From Methyloversatilis discipulorum (lineage in GTDB: Bacteria > Pseudomonadota > Gammaproteobacteria > Burkholderiales > Rhodocyclaceae), in NCBI RefSeq assembly GCF_018780585.1, contig NZ_JADMJL010000026.1:1-40835 (forward strand): a stretch of DNA of 40,835 nucleotides, read 5' to 3'. Made by a program: the position numbers and the translations under genes. A model generated the notes under the pieces. It had not been told where the DNA came from. It ran no database searches and saw only the letters and a program-made list of their open reading frames with translations. Shown here piece by piece: positions 23,442 to 31,268 of the stretch. The first letter of the stretch is position 1; the number at the start of each line of letters is the position of its first letter.

Positions 23442-25142
23442 ATGAGCAGCAATGCGGATGTGATCGGAGCGGCGCCGGTACGGTCGGCCAGCCGCGCCGA
23501 AAGTGCTTCACTGCACCGGAAGATCGACTGGACCGGTGCGTTCTGGGTGGCCAGCGGCGTGCCGGCGCTGGTGCTGTTTTCCATCGGCGCCATCGCCGCC
23601 ACCGTCGGCAAGCCGTCGTGGATGGTGTGGGCACTGTCGATCGGCTTCGGCTTCATACAGGCCTTCACTTATGCCGAAATCGCCGGCCTGTTCCCGCACA
23701 AGTCGGGTGGCGCTTCGGTGTATGGCGCGGTCGCCTGGGTGCGTTACAGCAAGATCATCGCGCCGGTGTCGGTGTGGTGTAACTGGTTCGCCTGGTCGCC
23801 GGTGCTCGCCATCGGTTCCGGTCTGGCGGCCGGCTACATCCTCGGTGCGCTGTTCCCGGCCGATGCGGCGATCAACACCTGGCAGCTGACGCTGGTCGAC
23901 CTGAGCTTCATCAAGTCCGGGCTCGAACTGCGCATCAACGCGACCTTCCTGGTCGGTGTCGTGCTGCTGCTGGCGGTGTTCGGCATCCAGCACGGCGGCA
24001 TCCTGCGTTCGGCGCGCACGACCATGGTGCTCGGCGTCACCGCACTGATTCCGCTGATGCTGATCGCGCTGGTGCCGCTGCTGTCCGGCGACATGCCGTC
24101 GACCCACTTCTCGCCGATGGTGCCCATCGCCTACGAGAACGGGCTGGTGGTCGATGGCTCCTGGAACATGGCCGGCGTCACGCTGATGGCAGGCGGCCTG
24201 TTCATCGCCGCGTGGTCGACCTACGGCTTCGAGACCGCTGTCTGCTACACCCGCGAGTTCAAGGATCCGAAGAAGGACACCTTCAAGGCCATCTTCTACT
24301 CGGGTCTGCTGTGCATCGTGGTGTTCACGCTGGTGCCGCTCGCCTTCCAGGGCCATCTCGGCCTGGGTGAGGTGATGACGCCGCCGGTGGTCGAGGCGGA
24401 CGGCACGGTGAGCACGCCGGCGGTCTACAGCGGCATGCTGGCGCCGGAGGTCTACAGCGGCATGGGCGTGGCCAACGTGATGTCGCACATGGTCGGCGGC
24501 GGCGAAGTGGTGGCCAATGTTCTGGTGGTCATGCTGGTGCTGGCGGTGCTGCTGTCCATCATGACTTCGATGGCCGGTTCGTCGCGCACGCTGTACCAGG
24601 CTTCGGTTGATGGCTGGCTGCCGCGCTACCTGTCGCACGTCAATGAACACGGCGCACCGACGCGCGCGATGTGGACGGATCTGGGCTTCAACCTGATCCT
24701 GCTGCTGATGTCGGACTACGTGTTCGTGCTGGCCTGCTCCAACGTCGGCTACATCATGTTCAACTTCCTGAACCTGAATTCCGGCTGGATCCACCGCATC
24801 GACCGTCCGGACTGGGAGCGTCCGTTCAAGGCGCCGAAGATCATCCTCGGCATCGGTGTCGTGCTGGGCTTCGTCAACCTCGCGCTGATGGGCCTCGGCG
24901 CCGACATCTACGGCGCCGGTACGCTGACCGCCGGTCTGGTGTTCGCCTCGCTGATCATCCCGGTCTTCCTGTACCGCCACTACGTGCAGGACAAGGGCAA
25001 GTTCCCTGATGCGATGCTGGAGGACATGCACCTGAACGACCAGCTGGCGGAAGGCGGCAAGCGTGCCGGCATCCTGCCCTATGTCACGCTGGCTGCTGGC
25101 GTCGCGGTGGTGATCATCGCGCACAACATGGCCGTGTATTGA
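23442..25142 (+). CDS. APC-superfamily amino acid/amine permease
   Basis: 566 aa with about 12 transmembrane segments. The first helices show the APC pattern (TGAFWVASGVPALVLFSIG, FTYAEIAGLFPHKSGGASVYG), and a conserved segment reads WSTYGFETAVCYTREFKDPKK. It is an inner-membrane, cation-coupled or facilitated carrier. Given co-transcription with torF and divergence from tmm-tdm, the substrate is probably trimethylamine, TMAO or another methylated amine, but the sequence does not prove this. It is longer than typical amino-acid permeases (about 450-500 aa) because of an insert near residues 305-345 (VMTPPVVEADGTVSTPAVYSG) and a hydrophilic segment near the C-terminus. Confidence 0.88.
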   Translation: MSSNADVIGAAPVRSASRAESASLHRKIDWTGAFWVASGVPALVLFSIGAIAATVGKPSWMVWALSIGFGFIQAFTYAEIAGLFPHKSGGASVYGAVAWVRYSKIIAPVSVWCNWFAWSPVLAIGSGLAAGYILGALFPADAAINTWQLTLVDLSFIKSGLELRINATFLVGVVLLLAVFGIQHGGILRSARTTMVLGVTALIPLMLIALVPLLSGDMPSTHFSPMVPIAYENGLVVDGSWNMAGVTLMAGGLFIAAWSTYGFETAVCYTREFKDPKKDTFKAIFYSGLLCIVVFTLVPLAFQGHLGLGEVMTPPVVEADGTVSTPAVYSGMLAPEVYSGMGVANVMSHMVGGGEVVANVLVVMLVLAVLLSIMTSMAGSSRTLYQASVDGWLPRYLSHVNEHGAPTRAMWTDLGFNLILLLMSDYVFVLACSNVGYIMFNFLNLNSGWIHRIDRPDWERPFKAPKIILGIGVVLGFVNLALMGLGADIYGAGTLTAGLVFASLIIPVFLYRHYVQDKGKFPDAMLEDMHLNDQLAEGGKRAGILPYVTLAAGVAVVIIAHNMAVY

Positions 25143-25197
25143 TGCAGCTGGGCCGTCGCGCGCTCGCGTGACGGCCGCGGAACAATGTCCGCACTTG

Positions 25198-25244
25198 CCG
25201 GCATCGGCCACTCCTGCGGGGGTTGTCGATGCCGGTTTTCTTTT
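25198..25244 (+). terminator. Intrinsic terminator of permease
   Basis: CCGGCATCG (25198-25206) and CGATGCCGG (25227-25235) form a 9-bp stem whose interior pairs further, followed by TTTTCTTTT. It closes the torF-permease transcript and separates it from the downstream promoter at 25277-25335. Confidence 0.9.
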
Positions 25245-25276
25245 GGCGTCGCGGTCCCAGGCTGTCCGCGCATGCC

Positions 25277-25335
25277 TACCCAGAATGGCTTACTCCCTCT
25301 TGAGAATTGCCCGGCCGGTGGCGCTTGCTGATAAT
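25277..25335 (+). promoter_or_regulatory. TMA-regulon promoter/operator 4 (small RNA)
   Basis: Palindrome TACCCAG-AA-TGGCTTA at 25277-25292 (the weakest of the four), then an intact CTCTTGAGAATTG, -35 TTGCCC (25307-25312), 17 bp and -10 GATAAT (25330-25335, five of six matches). No protein gene lies downstream on this strand; the next gene is convergent. Confidence 0.78.
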
Positions 25336-25341
25336 CGCTCT

Positions 25342-25512
25342 GCCTTGCCTGAATCGGCGAATGACGTACTCAGGCGGAGCAAGCGGGAATGCGGGGTGCA
25401 TTCCCGCCGGATGCGCAAGTCGCGGTGCGAGCGCCGCGACAACCAACTCTCCTCACCTTCACCGGCACGTGCAGCCAGCTCCTCCTGGCGAGCACCTGCC
25501 GGTTTCTTTTTT
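25342..25512 (+). ncRNA. Candidate small RNA of the TMA regulon
   Basis: About 170 nt from the start predicted by promoter 4 to a terminator T-run. Stem 1: 25341-25352 with 25370-25381 (12 positions, one mismatch and two G-U). Stem 2: 25383-25391 with 25399-25407 (9 bp, perfect). Stem 3: 25419-25425 with 25434-25440 (7 bp, perfect). An unpaired CU-rich linker (25441-25460, containing CTCTCCTCACCTT) follows, then the terminator hairpin. The linker and the terminator loop (CTCCTC) are complementary to Shine-Dalgarno sequences, as in anti-SD-type regulatory RNAs. It does not resemble a known family that I can name. A 70-codon open frame crosses it but has no ribosome site and reads through the terminator. 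Confidence 0.72.
25461..25512 (+). terminator. Rho-independent terminator of the small RNA
   Basis: ACCGGCA (25461-25467) pairs with TGCCGGT (25497-25503); inner helices GTGC/GCAC and GCCAG/CTGGC continue to a CTCCTC loop. TTTCTTTTTT follows. It terminates only on the plus strand. Confidence 0.92.
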
Positions 25513-25547
25513 CAGGTCTGCGTTAAGGGCTGCGCTCAGGTCTGCGC

Positions 25548-27662
25548 TCAGGTTTGCGACGTGGCCGGGCTGAAACAGCTCAGGCGCAGCAGCTCTTCGG
25601 GCCGCACCGGTCGGCTGAACAGATAGCCCTGCAGGCGGTGGCAGCCGAGTTCGGTCAGCTGCGCCAGCTGCCCCAGCGTTTCCACGCCCTCGGCGACGAC
25701 TTCCAGCCCCATGCTGTCGGCCAGCGAGGTGATGGCACGCACGATGGTGACGGCGTCGGAACTGCTGCGCAGCTGGCTCACGAAGCTGCGATCGATCTTC
25801 AGCGTGCGCACCGCAAAGCGCATCAGATAGGCGAGCGACGAGTAGCCGGTGCCGAAATCGTCGATGGCGAGGCTGATGCCCATGGTGTCGAGCGCGCCGA
25901 GAATGTCGGTGGTGCGCGGGATGTCCTCCATCAGCGTGCTTTCGGTGATCTCCAGCTCCAGCATGCGCGGATCGACACCGGCTTCCTGCAGCGCGCTGGT
26001 GATGTCGCTCACCAGGTCGTCGTCGCGCAGCTGCCGGCCCGACAGGTTGAAGGCGAGGTGCAACTGCGGCTGTGTCGCCTGCAGCATGCGCAGGTCGCGC
26101 AGTGCTTCGCGCAGCGACCAGCGGCTGACCGGCACGATGAGTCCGGTTTCTTCCAGCAGCGGAATGAAGCGGTCGGGTGGCACCACGCCTTCGGTCGGGC
26201 TGTTCCAGCGCAGCAGCGCCTCGACCGTCGCCACGCGGCCGGTGCGGGTGTCGATGATGGGCTGATAGACGAGGAAGAACTCGCGCCGTTCGAGCGCGCC
26301 GTGCAGCGCGATCTCCGCCGACAGCTCGGTGTGCGCGTGGGCATCCATGCTCTGGTCGTAGAAGCGCAGCGTGTTGCGGCCCGCAGCTTTGGCGCGGTAC
26401 ATCGACAGGTCGGCCCGGCTGAGCAATTCGTCGACCGAGTGTCCGTTCTCCGGAAACAGCGCGATGCCGACGCTGGCGCTGACGAAGAACTCGCGCCCCT
26501 GCACGCGCACGCCTTCGGCAAGCGCCGCCAGTATCTTTTCCGCGATCTCGGTGACGGCGGTGCGGTCACCGGTCTCTTCCAGCAGCACGGTGAACTCGTC
26601 GCCACCCAGTCGCGCCACCGTGTCCGAGGCGCGCACGCAACCGCGCAATCGTGCCGCCACTTCGGTCAGCAGTGCGTCGCCGACGCTGTGACCCAAGGTG
26701 TCGTTGATCACCTTGAAGCGGTCGAGGTCGATGAACAGCACGGCCAGCGGGCACTCGGTACGCATGGCGCGGCGCATGGCCTGGCGCAGCCGGTCGGTGA
26801 ACAGCCGGCGGTTGGGCAGGTCGGTCAGGGCGTCCATGCCAGCCAGATACTCCAGCTGGTCCTGCGCGCGGATGCGTTCGCTGACGTCGCGCGAGGTGGC
26901 AACGTAGTGACTGATCCGTTGCTGCGCGTCGCGGATCGGGCTGATCGTCTTCTCTTCGTGATAGAGCTCGCCGTTCTTGCGCCGGTTGGTGAACACCATG
27001 CGGAACACCTCGCCGCTGCGCAGTGCACGCCACAGCCGGGCATAGACGTCGGGGCCATGCAGGCCCGATTTCAGCAGGCCGGGCGAGCGCCCCAGCACTT
27101 CTTCGGCGGAGTAGCCGGTACTGCGCTCGAAAGCTGGATTGACGTACTCGATCAGGCCGCCGGCACAGGTGATCAGCACCGCATCGCCGGCCTGGTGCGC
27201 CGCGCGCGCCAGCAGGCGAAGCTCGCGCTGCGCGGCGTCCTCAGGCGTGCCGTGGCTCACGCGCAGCAGCCAGTCGCCGGCCGCGTCGCCGGGCAGGCGG
27301 GCGCACTCGACACAGACGGCTTGTCCGTTGTCGCACAGATGCCAGACGTGGCGGCTCACGTCGCCGCCGCTGTCGGCGCAGAAAGATGGCCAGTGCGAGC
27401 AACCGTCGTCGTCGAGTTCGCGGAACAGGGTGTGTACCGCCCGGCCCTGGACAGGGGGCAGTGTGTCGGGCCAGCCGATCTGGTGCAGGACGCGGCCGTC
27501 ACCGGCAAGCCGCAGCAGTGCGACCGGCGCCGATTGCGGCGCGTCGCCGACCGCCGCGGCGAAGGCGTCCGGGAAGGAAACGTGCTGCGTGCATGGCATA
27601 TCCATGGCGCTGCAGCTGAACAGTGCGGAAACGACGGCCATCGTGCATCCCCCGGTCTTCAT
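25548..27662 (-). CDS. PAS-GGDEF-EAL cyclic-di-GMP protein
   Basis: 704 aa, without obvious membrane segments. A variable N-terminus (1-150) precedes a PAS domain with PAC segment (about 155-275: LIEYVNPAFERSTGYSAEEVLG, EKTISPIRDAQQRISHYVATSRDVSE). The diguanylate cyclase domain has an intact GGDEF in ARLGGDEFTVLLEE, and the phosphodiesterase domain has EALLRW, NLSGRQL, ELEITES and IDDFGTGYSSLAYL. Both active sites look complete, so it may make or degrade c-di-GMP depending on the PAS signal. Starts at MAVV or MDMPC are also possible. It lies 162 bp after the ANTAR regulator in the same direction and is convergent with the small RNA. Confidence 0.93.
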   Translation of the reverse strand: MKTGGCTMAVVSALFSCSAMDMPCTQHVSFPDAFAAAVGDAPQSAPVALLRLAGDGRVLHQIGWPDTLPPVQGRAVHTLFRELDDDGCSHWPSFCADSGGDVSRHVWHLCDNGQAVCVECARLPGDAAGDWLLRVSHGTPEDAAQRELRLLARAAHQAGDAVLITCAGGLIEYVNPAFERSTGYSAEEVLGRSPGLLKSGLHGPDVYARLWRALRSGEVFRMVFTNRRKNGELYHEEKTISPIRDAQQRISHYVATSRDVSERIRAQDQLEYLAGMDALTDLPNRRLFTDRLRQAMRRAMRTECPLAVLFIDLDRFKVINDTLGHSVGDALLTEVAARLRGCVRASDTVARLGGDEFTVLLEETGDRTAVTEIAEKILAALAEGVRVQGREFFVSASVGIALFPENGHSVDELLSRADLSMYRAKAAGRNTLRFYDQSMDAHAHTELSAEIALHGALERREFFLVYQPIIDTRTGRVATVEALLRWNSPTEGVVPPDRFIPLLEETGLIVPVSRWSLREALRDLRMLQATQPQLHLAFNLSGRQLRDDDLVSDITSALQEAGVDPRMLELEITESTLMEDIPRTTDILGALDTMGISLAIDDFGTGYSSLAYLMRFAVRTLKIDRSFVSQLRSSSDAVTIVRAITSLADSMGLEVVAEGVETLGQLAQLTELGCHRLQGYLFSRPVRPEELLRLSCFSPATSQT

Positions 27663-27786
27663 GGCAGCGTCCTGTAGCCGGATGTCCGGATCAGGCTGCG
27701 TTGAGTGTCGGGCGGGGTTCGGGCCCTCGTGCGCGCTCTGCGGCGCGCCTTCTTCTGCTGCTTACGGTTCGCGCAGGTGCGGTCTT

Positions 27787-27813
27787 GAGGGCGCCTGTCA
27801 CGCCGGCGCCCTC
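27787..27813. other. Hairpin between ANTAR regulator and c-di-GMP gene
   Basis: GAGGGCGCC and GGCGCCCTC form a perfect 9-bp stem with a 9-base loop just after the regulator stop. No T-run follows on the minus strand, so termination is uncertain. Confidence 0.5.
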
Positions 27814-27824
27814 GGGACTGGATG

Positions 27825-28439
27825 CTACTGGCCGGCGCCGGCCCTCGGCGTGCCGCCGCCGAGCGGCTGCATCATGTCCTTGGCCACGTCCTCGATGCGC
27901 CGGCGCTGAGCGCGGGCGGTCTTGCGCAGCATTTCGAAGGCGGGCTGGCGATCGATGCGCAGGCGCTCCATCAGGATGCCGACGGCGATGCTGATCTCGC
28001 GCCGCTCGTCGAGGGCGCGCTGCAGGTGCTGGCCGGTACTGCGCAGCTGGCGCAGCTCTTCCGAGCGCGCCAGTGCGGTGCGCAGCGTGGGCAGCAGCTG
28101 TTCGACGTCGAGCGGTTTGACCAGATAGGCCAGCGCACCGCGCTCGATGGCGCTGCGCACCCGACCCGGGTCGCCAAAGGCGGTCAGGAAGATCAGCGGC
28201 AGGCTGTGGTGCTCGCGCAGCACCGCCGCGAACTCGAGCCCGGTCATGCCCGGCAGCTTCTCGTCGAGGATGACCAGATCGATGCGCGTCGTCCCGAGCA
28301 GCGCCAGCGCCTCTTCGGCCGAGCGCGCGACATGGACGCCGTAGCCGTGAGCGCGCAGCCCGTCGCCCAGCGTGGCTGCGTTCAGCCGGTCGTCCTCAAC
28401 CAGCAGCAGTTGCGGGCTGGTGTCGTCGTATGTGTGCAT
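27825..28439 (-). CDS. ANTAR-domain response regulator
   Basis: 204 aa from the ATG of MHTYDDTSP (a TTG 18 bases upstream is possible). The receiver domain has the acidic pair VEDD, the phospho-acceptor Asp in LVILDEKLPGMTG, Thr in FLTAFG and Lys in YLVKPLD. The C-terminal ANTAR domain (about 140-195: RREISIAVGILMERLRIDRQ, AFEMLRKTARAQ) is an RNA-binding antiterminator. On phosphorylation such proteins dimerise and prevent termination in target leaders (AmiR, NasT, EutV). It overlaps the 3' end of the kinase gene by 44 bases. Its targets are unknown. Confidence 0.92.
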   Translation of the reverse strand: MHTYDDTSPQLLLVEDDRLNAATLGDGLRAHGYGVHVARSAEEALALLGTTRIDLVILDEKLPGMTGLEFAAVLREHHSLPLIFLTAFGDPGRVRSAIERGALAYLVKPLDVEQLLPTLRTALARSEELRQLRSTGQHLQRALDERREISIAVGILMERLRIDRQPAFEMLRKTARAQRRRIEDVAKDMMQPLGGGTPRAGAGQ

Positions 28440-29931
28440 GGTCGCTGGTCTCGTCAAACATAATGATGGGTGGCCGCAGTGCGAGGCGCGTCAGTACGCG
28501 TCCCGGCTGCTGGCGAAAATCCAGTGTGGCGTGCTCGGTCGGCAGCAGCGCGGCCAGCAGTTCGAGGCCCTGGCCGAGGCCGCGGCGCGCGGCGAAATCG
28601 AAGCCGGGCGGCAGCTCGCCACCGTTGCCGATGACGATGAGTGCGCCGTCGTCGTCCGTTGACAGCTCGATGTCCACGCGGGCATCGCGGTCGATCTGCC
28701 GGTGCTTGACCGCATTCATCAGCAGTTCGTTGAGCACGATGGCCAGCGGCACGGCTTCGCTGTCGGCCAGACGCAGTTCGAAGGCGCTGAGATCGCGCAC
28801 GTCGAGCTTCACCCGGGCGTCGAACAGGCCTTCGATGCTGCCGGCAATCATGCGCAGGAATTCACCGAGCTGGACCGGTGCGCCGGCTTGACTGCCCTGC
28901 AGTTCGTGGATGACAGCGATCGATCGAACCTGACTGATGGCGCCGGTCAGCGCCTGGGCGAGCGCCGGGTGCTGCCCGGCGCAGCGGCGCAGCAGGCCGA
29001 CCACGCCCTGCAGGCTGTTCTTGATGCGGTGGTGCGCCTCACGCACCAGCGTTTCGCGCTGCCGTTCGGCCTGCGCCAGCCGGTGCGCCTCGGCTTCCTT
29101 GCGCGCAGTGATGTCCTCGGCGACACCGGCCACGCGTGCATGGCCGTCCTGCGCCTGCCACGGAAAGGCGCGGCAGTGCAGCCAGCGCAGACCGCCATTG
29201 CGATCGGCGACGCGGACCTCGACTTGCGCTGCCTCGCCTTGCGCCTGAGCAGCGAGAAAGGCTTCGAAGCGCGATCGGTCGGGCGGTGCCACCGCCTTTG
29301 CCCAGCCATTCAGATCGCCGGGCTGCTCGCCGTCCGGCAGTGTACTGATGTCCGAAAAGGCCGGGCTGGCGTAGTAAAGCGCACGCGTGTGCGGATCGCT
29401 GACCCAGAAGATTTCGCGGATGTGCTCGGCCAGCAGATAGAACCGCTCCTGCGCTGCACGCAGTGCGGCTTCGGCCTTCTTGCGTTCGCGGATGTCGCGC
29501 ACGACCGCGATGACCGCGGGGCCACCGGCGAACTCGATGCGCGAGCCGACGACGTCGACCGCGACCGTTTCACCGTCGCGGGTGAGTGCAATGCCATCGA
29601 GGTAACGCGTGCTGCGCCTGATCGCCAGTTCGTCGAAACAGGCCTGGATGCGCGTCTCTTCGGACGTCGGGTAGAGCATGGATACGTGCTTGCCGGCGAC
29701 TTCGGCGGGGCGGTAGCCCAGCAGTTCGCTCGCTGCGCCGTTCATGTGCATGATGACGCCGCGCGGCGTCATCAGAAGCAGCGCGTCGGCGATGCCCTCG
29801 AACAGTTCAGGGAAGGCGGGGATGCCTATGGCATCGGCTTCGCGCTCACTCTTCCCCAGTCGCGTGCCTGCGACCTCTCCGCCCGGAAGGCCCGGTGCGG
29901 GTACTGCTGGGAATGCAAATTCGCGAACCAT
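28396..29931 (-). CDS. PAS-sensor histidine kinase (HisKA_2 type)
   Basis: 511 aa and soluble. Two PAS domains are present (about 40-170 and 175-300), the second ending in a PAC segment (VRVADRNGGLRWLHCRAFPW). The dimerisation/phosphoacceptor helix EAHHRIKNSLQGVVGLLRR is the HisKA_2 (HWE-related) type. The ATPase domain has NELLMNAVKH and a G-box in RRGLGQGLELLAALL. It is the likely partner of the overlapping ANTAR regulator, the same pairing as EutW-EutV. The start was chosen at MVREFAF; the frame upstream is open but unlike protein. The signal is unknown. Confidence 0.9.
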   Translation of the reverse strand: MVREFAFPAVPAPGLPGGEVAGTRLGKSEREADAIGIPAFPELFEGIADALLLMTPRGVIMHMNGAASELLGYRPAEVAGKHVSMLYPTSEETRIQACFDELAIRRSTRYLDGIALTRDGETVAVDVVGSRIEFAGGPAVIAVVRDIRERKKAEAALRAAQERFYLLAEHIREIFWVSDPHTRALYYASPAFSDISTLPDGEQPGDLNGWAKAVAPPDRSRFEAFLAAQAQGEAAQVEVRVADRNGGLRWLHCRAFPWQAQDGHARVAGVAEDITARKEAEAHRLAQAERQRETLVREAHHRIKNSLQGVVGLLRRCAGQHPALAQALTGAISQVRSIAVIHELQGSQAGAPVQLGEFLRMIAGSIEGLFDARVKLDVRDLSAFELRLADSEAVPLAIVLNELLMNAVKHRQIDRDARVDIELSTDDDGALIVIGNGGELPPGFDFAARRGLGQGLELLAALLPTEHATLDFRQQPGRVLTRLALRPPIIMFDETSDHAHIRRHQPATAAG

Positions 29932-30272
29932 CGTGGTGCGCCCCCCTGGCTGCGCCTGTAGTGCCGTACTCGAAAGCTTCGCGCTGGGGCCGGGCGCTGA
30001 GCGTACGCAAATCTGCTGCCACCTGATGCGTGGCAACTCTCTCGATTCAAGTTTAGCGCAAGCACGGCGGCGGATTCGGGCCACGAAATGCTTTGCTGCG
30101 GCCATTTGTAACGATCGCATTACGGAGGGGAGGGGAAATCGATCTGCCTCGGCTGGCGATGGCGGCGACAGCGACCGGAAGCGATCGCCGGAGCACGCTG
30201 ATGGCGGTGTGCGTGCCCCCAAGACTGAAAGCAGTCGGGGCCGCCCGCGAAAAGAGCCAGAGCGTCGCCTGG
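29932..30272. other. Intergenic region upstream of the kinase gene
   Basis: 340 bases between the kinase start and the end of dgkA. No gene is supported. It must hold the kinase promoter; a TAAACT box on the minus strand near 30050 is the only candidate I see. A hairpin CCCC-AA-GACTG/CAGTC-GGGG lies at 30217-30240 without a T-run. Confidence 0.4.
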
Positions 30273-30659
30273 TCAGGCGCTCCAGAATCGGGCGCTCAGC
30301 ACCAGGGCCCACACCAGGAGCAGGTTGAGCAGAGTAACCATGACGGCGGCCGAGCCGATGTCCTTGGCGCGCTTGGCCAGCGCGTGGTTCTCCAGCGAAA
30401 TGCGGTCGACGGTGGCTTCGACGGCGGAATTGAGCAATTCGACGATCAGCACCAACAGCACCGAGAACACCATCAGCGCGCGTTCGACACCGCTGTTGCC
30501 GAGCCACAGCGCGAGCGGCAGCAGCAGTACGGCGGCGATCACCTCCTGGCGGAAGGCGTCTTCGTGGCGGAAGGCCGCACCCAGACCTTCGGCCGAGTAA
30601 CGGGTGGCATTGAGCAAGCGGCGCAGGCCGGTCTTGCCCTTGAACGGACTTTCTTGCAT
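30273..30659 (-). CDS. dgkA: Diacylglycerol kinase
   Basis: 128 aa with three transmembrane helices. RHEDAFRQEVIAAVLLLPLAL and the signature VELLNSAVEATVDRISLENHALAKRAKDIGSAAV (conserved Glu and Asn of the active site) identify prokaryotic DgkA. It phosphorylates diacylglycerol at the inner membrane to recycle it as phosphatidate. It is the last gene of the minus-strand housekeeping run, separated from tpx by a strong hairpin. Confidence 0.96.
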   Translation of the reverse strand: MQESPFKGKTGLRRLLNATRYSAEGLGAAFRHEDAFRQEVIAAVLLLPLALWLGNSGVERALMVFSVLLVLIVELLNSAVEATVDRISLENHALAKRAKDIGSAAVMVTLLNLLLVWALVLSARFWSA

Positions 30660-30684
30660 CGGCTCAGCGTAGGGCGGAAATGTT

Positions 30685-30708
30685 GCAGGGCGCCGGTCGG
30701 CGCCCTGC
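30685..30708 (-). terminator. Strong hairpin after tpx
   Basis: GCAGGGCGCC and GGCGCCCTGC make a perfect 10-bp stem with a 4-base loop, 8 bases past the tpx stop. The tract after it (AACATTT) is only mildly T-rich, so readthrough to dgkA may occur. Confidence 0.7.
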
Positions 30709-30716
30709 GGAAGTAC

Positions 30717-31220
30717 TTACTTCAGCGCGGCCAGTGCGGCAGCGTAGTCGGGTTCCTGCTTGATCTCCGGCACCAGTTCAGCGTGCAGCACAGTGTCGTC
30801 GGCGTCGAGCACCAGCACTGCGCGCGCGGTCAGGCCCGCCAGCGGGCCGTCGATGATTTCGACGCCGTAATTGGCCATGAACTCGCGGCCGCGCAGCGTG
30901 GACAGCGACTGCACGTTCTGCAGACCTTCGGTTTCGCAGAAGCGCTTCATCGCGAACGGCAGGTCGGCGGAAATGACCAGCACGACGGTGTTGGCGATGC
31001 TGCCGGCCTGTTCGTTGAACTTGCGGGTCGAGGTCTGGCACACGGGGGTGTCCAGGCTGGGTACGATGTTGAGCACCTTGCGCTTGCCGGCCAGAGCGGC
31101 CAGCGACACGTCGGCCAGGTCGGTGCCGACCAGCGTGAAGGCGGGCGCCTTGGTGCCCTTGGCAGGGAAGTGACCGGCGAGGTGAATGGGGTTGCCGGCG
31201 AGCGTGACGGTCTGGGTCAT
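30717..31220 (-). CDS. tpx: Thiol peroxidase Tpx
   Basis: 167 aa, an atypical 2-Cys peroxiredoxin. The peroxidatic Cys61 lies in [14 protein letters not shown] and the resolving Cys95 in RFCETEG, the same residue numbers as in E. coli Tpx. It reduces alkyl and hydrogen peroxides using thioredoxin. An AGGAGG site precedes the ATG. It lies 48 bp downstream of the DUF3426 gene and is followed by a strong hairpin. Confidence 0.97.
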   Translation of the reverse strand: MTQTVTLAGNPIHLAGHFPAKGTKAPAFTLVGTDLADVSLAALAGKRKVLNIVPSLDTPVCQTSTRKFNEQAGSIANTVVLVISADLPFAMKRFCETEGLQNVQSLSTLRGREFMANYGVEIIDGPLAGLTARAVLVLDADDTVLHAELVPEIKQEPDYAAALAALK

Positions 31221-31268
31221 GGGGTGTTCCTCCTGGTGCGTGGCGCTGCGAGGGGCCCGATCGGTTGA

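Noticed and set aside
25341-25440. ANTAR target motif in the small RNA
   Set aside because: Loops are 17, 7 and 8 bases in the drawn folds and do not show the paired hexaloops with A at position 1 and G at position 4.
25361-25573. Open frame of about 70 codons crossing the candidate small RNA
   Set aside because: There is no ribosome binding site, the frame runs through the strong terminator, and the composition is not protein-like. The stems explain the sequence better.
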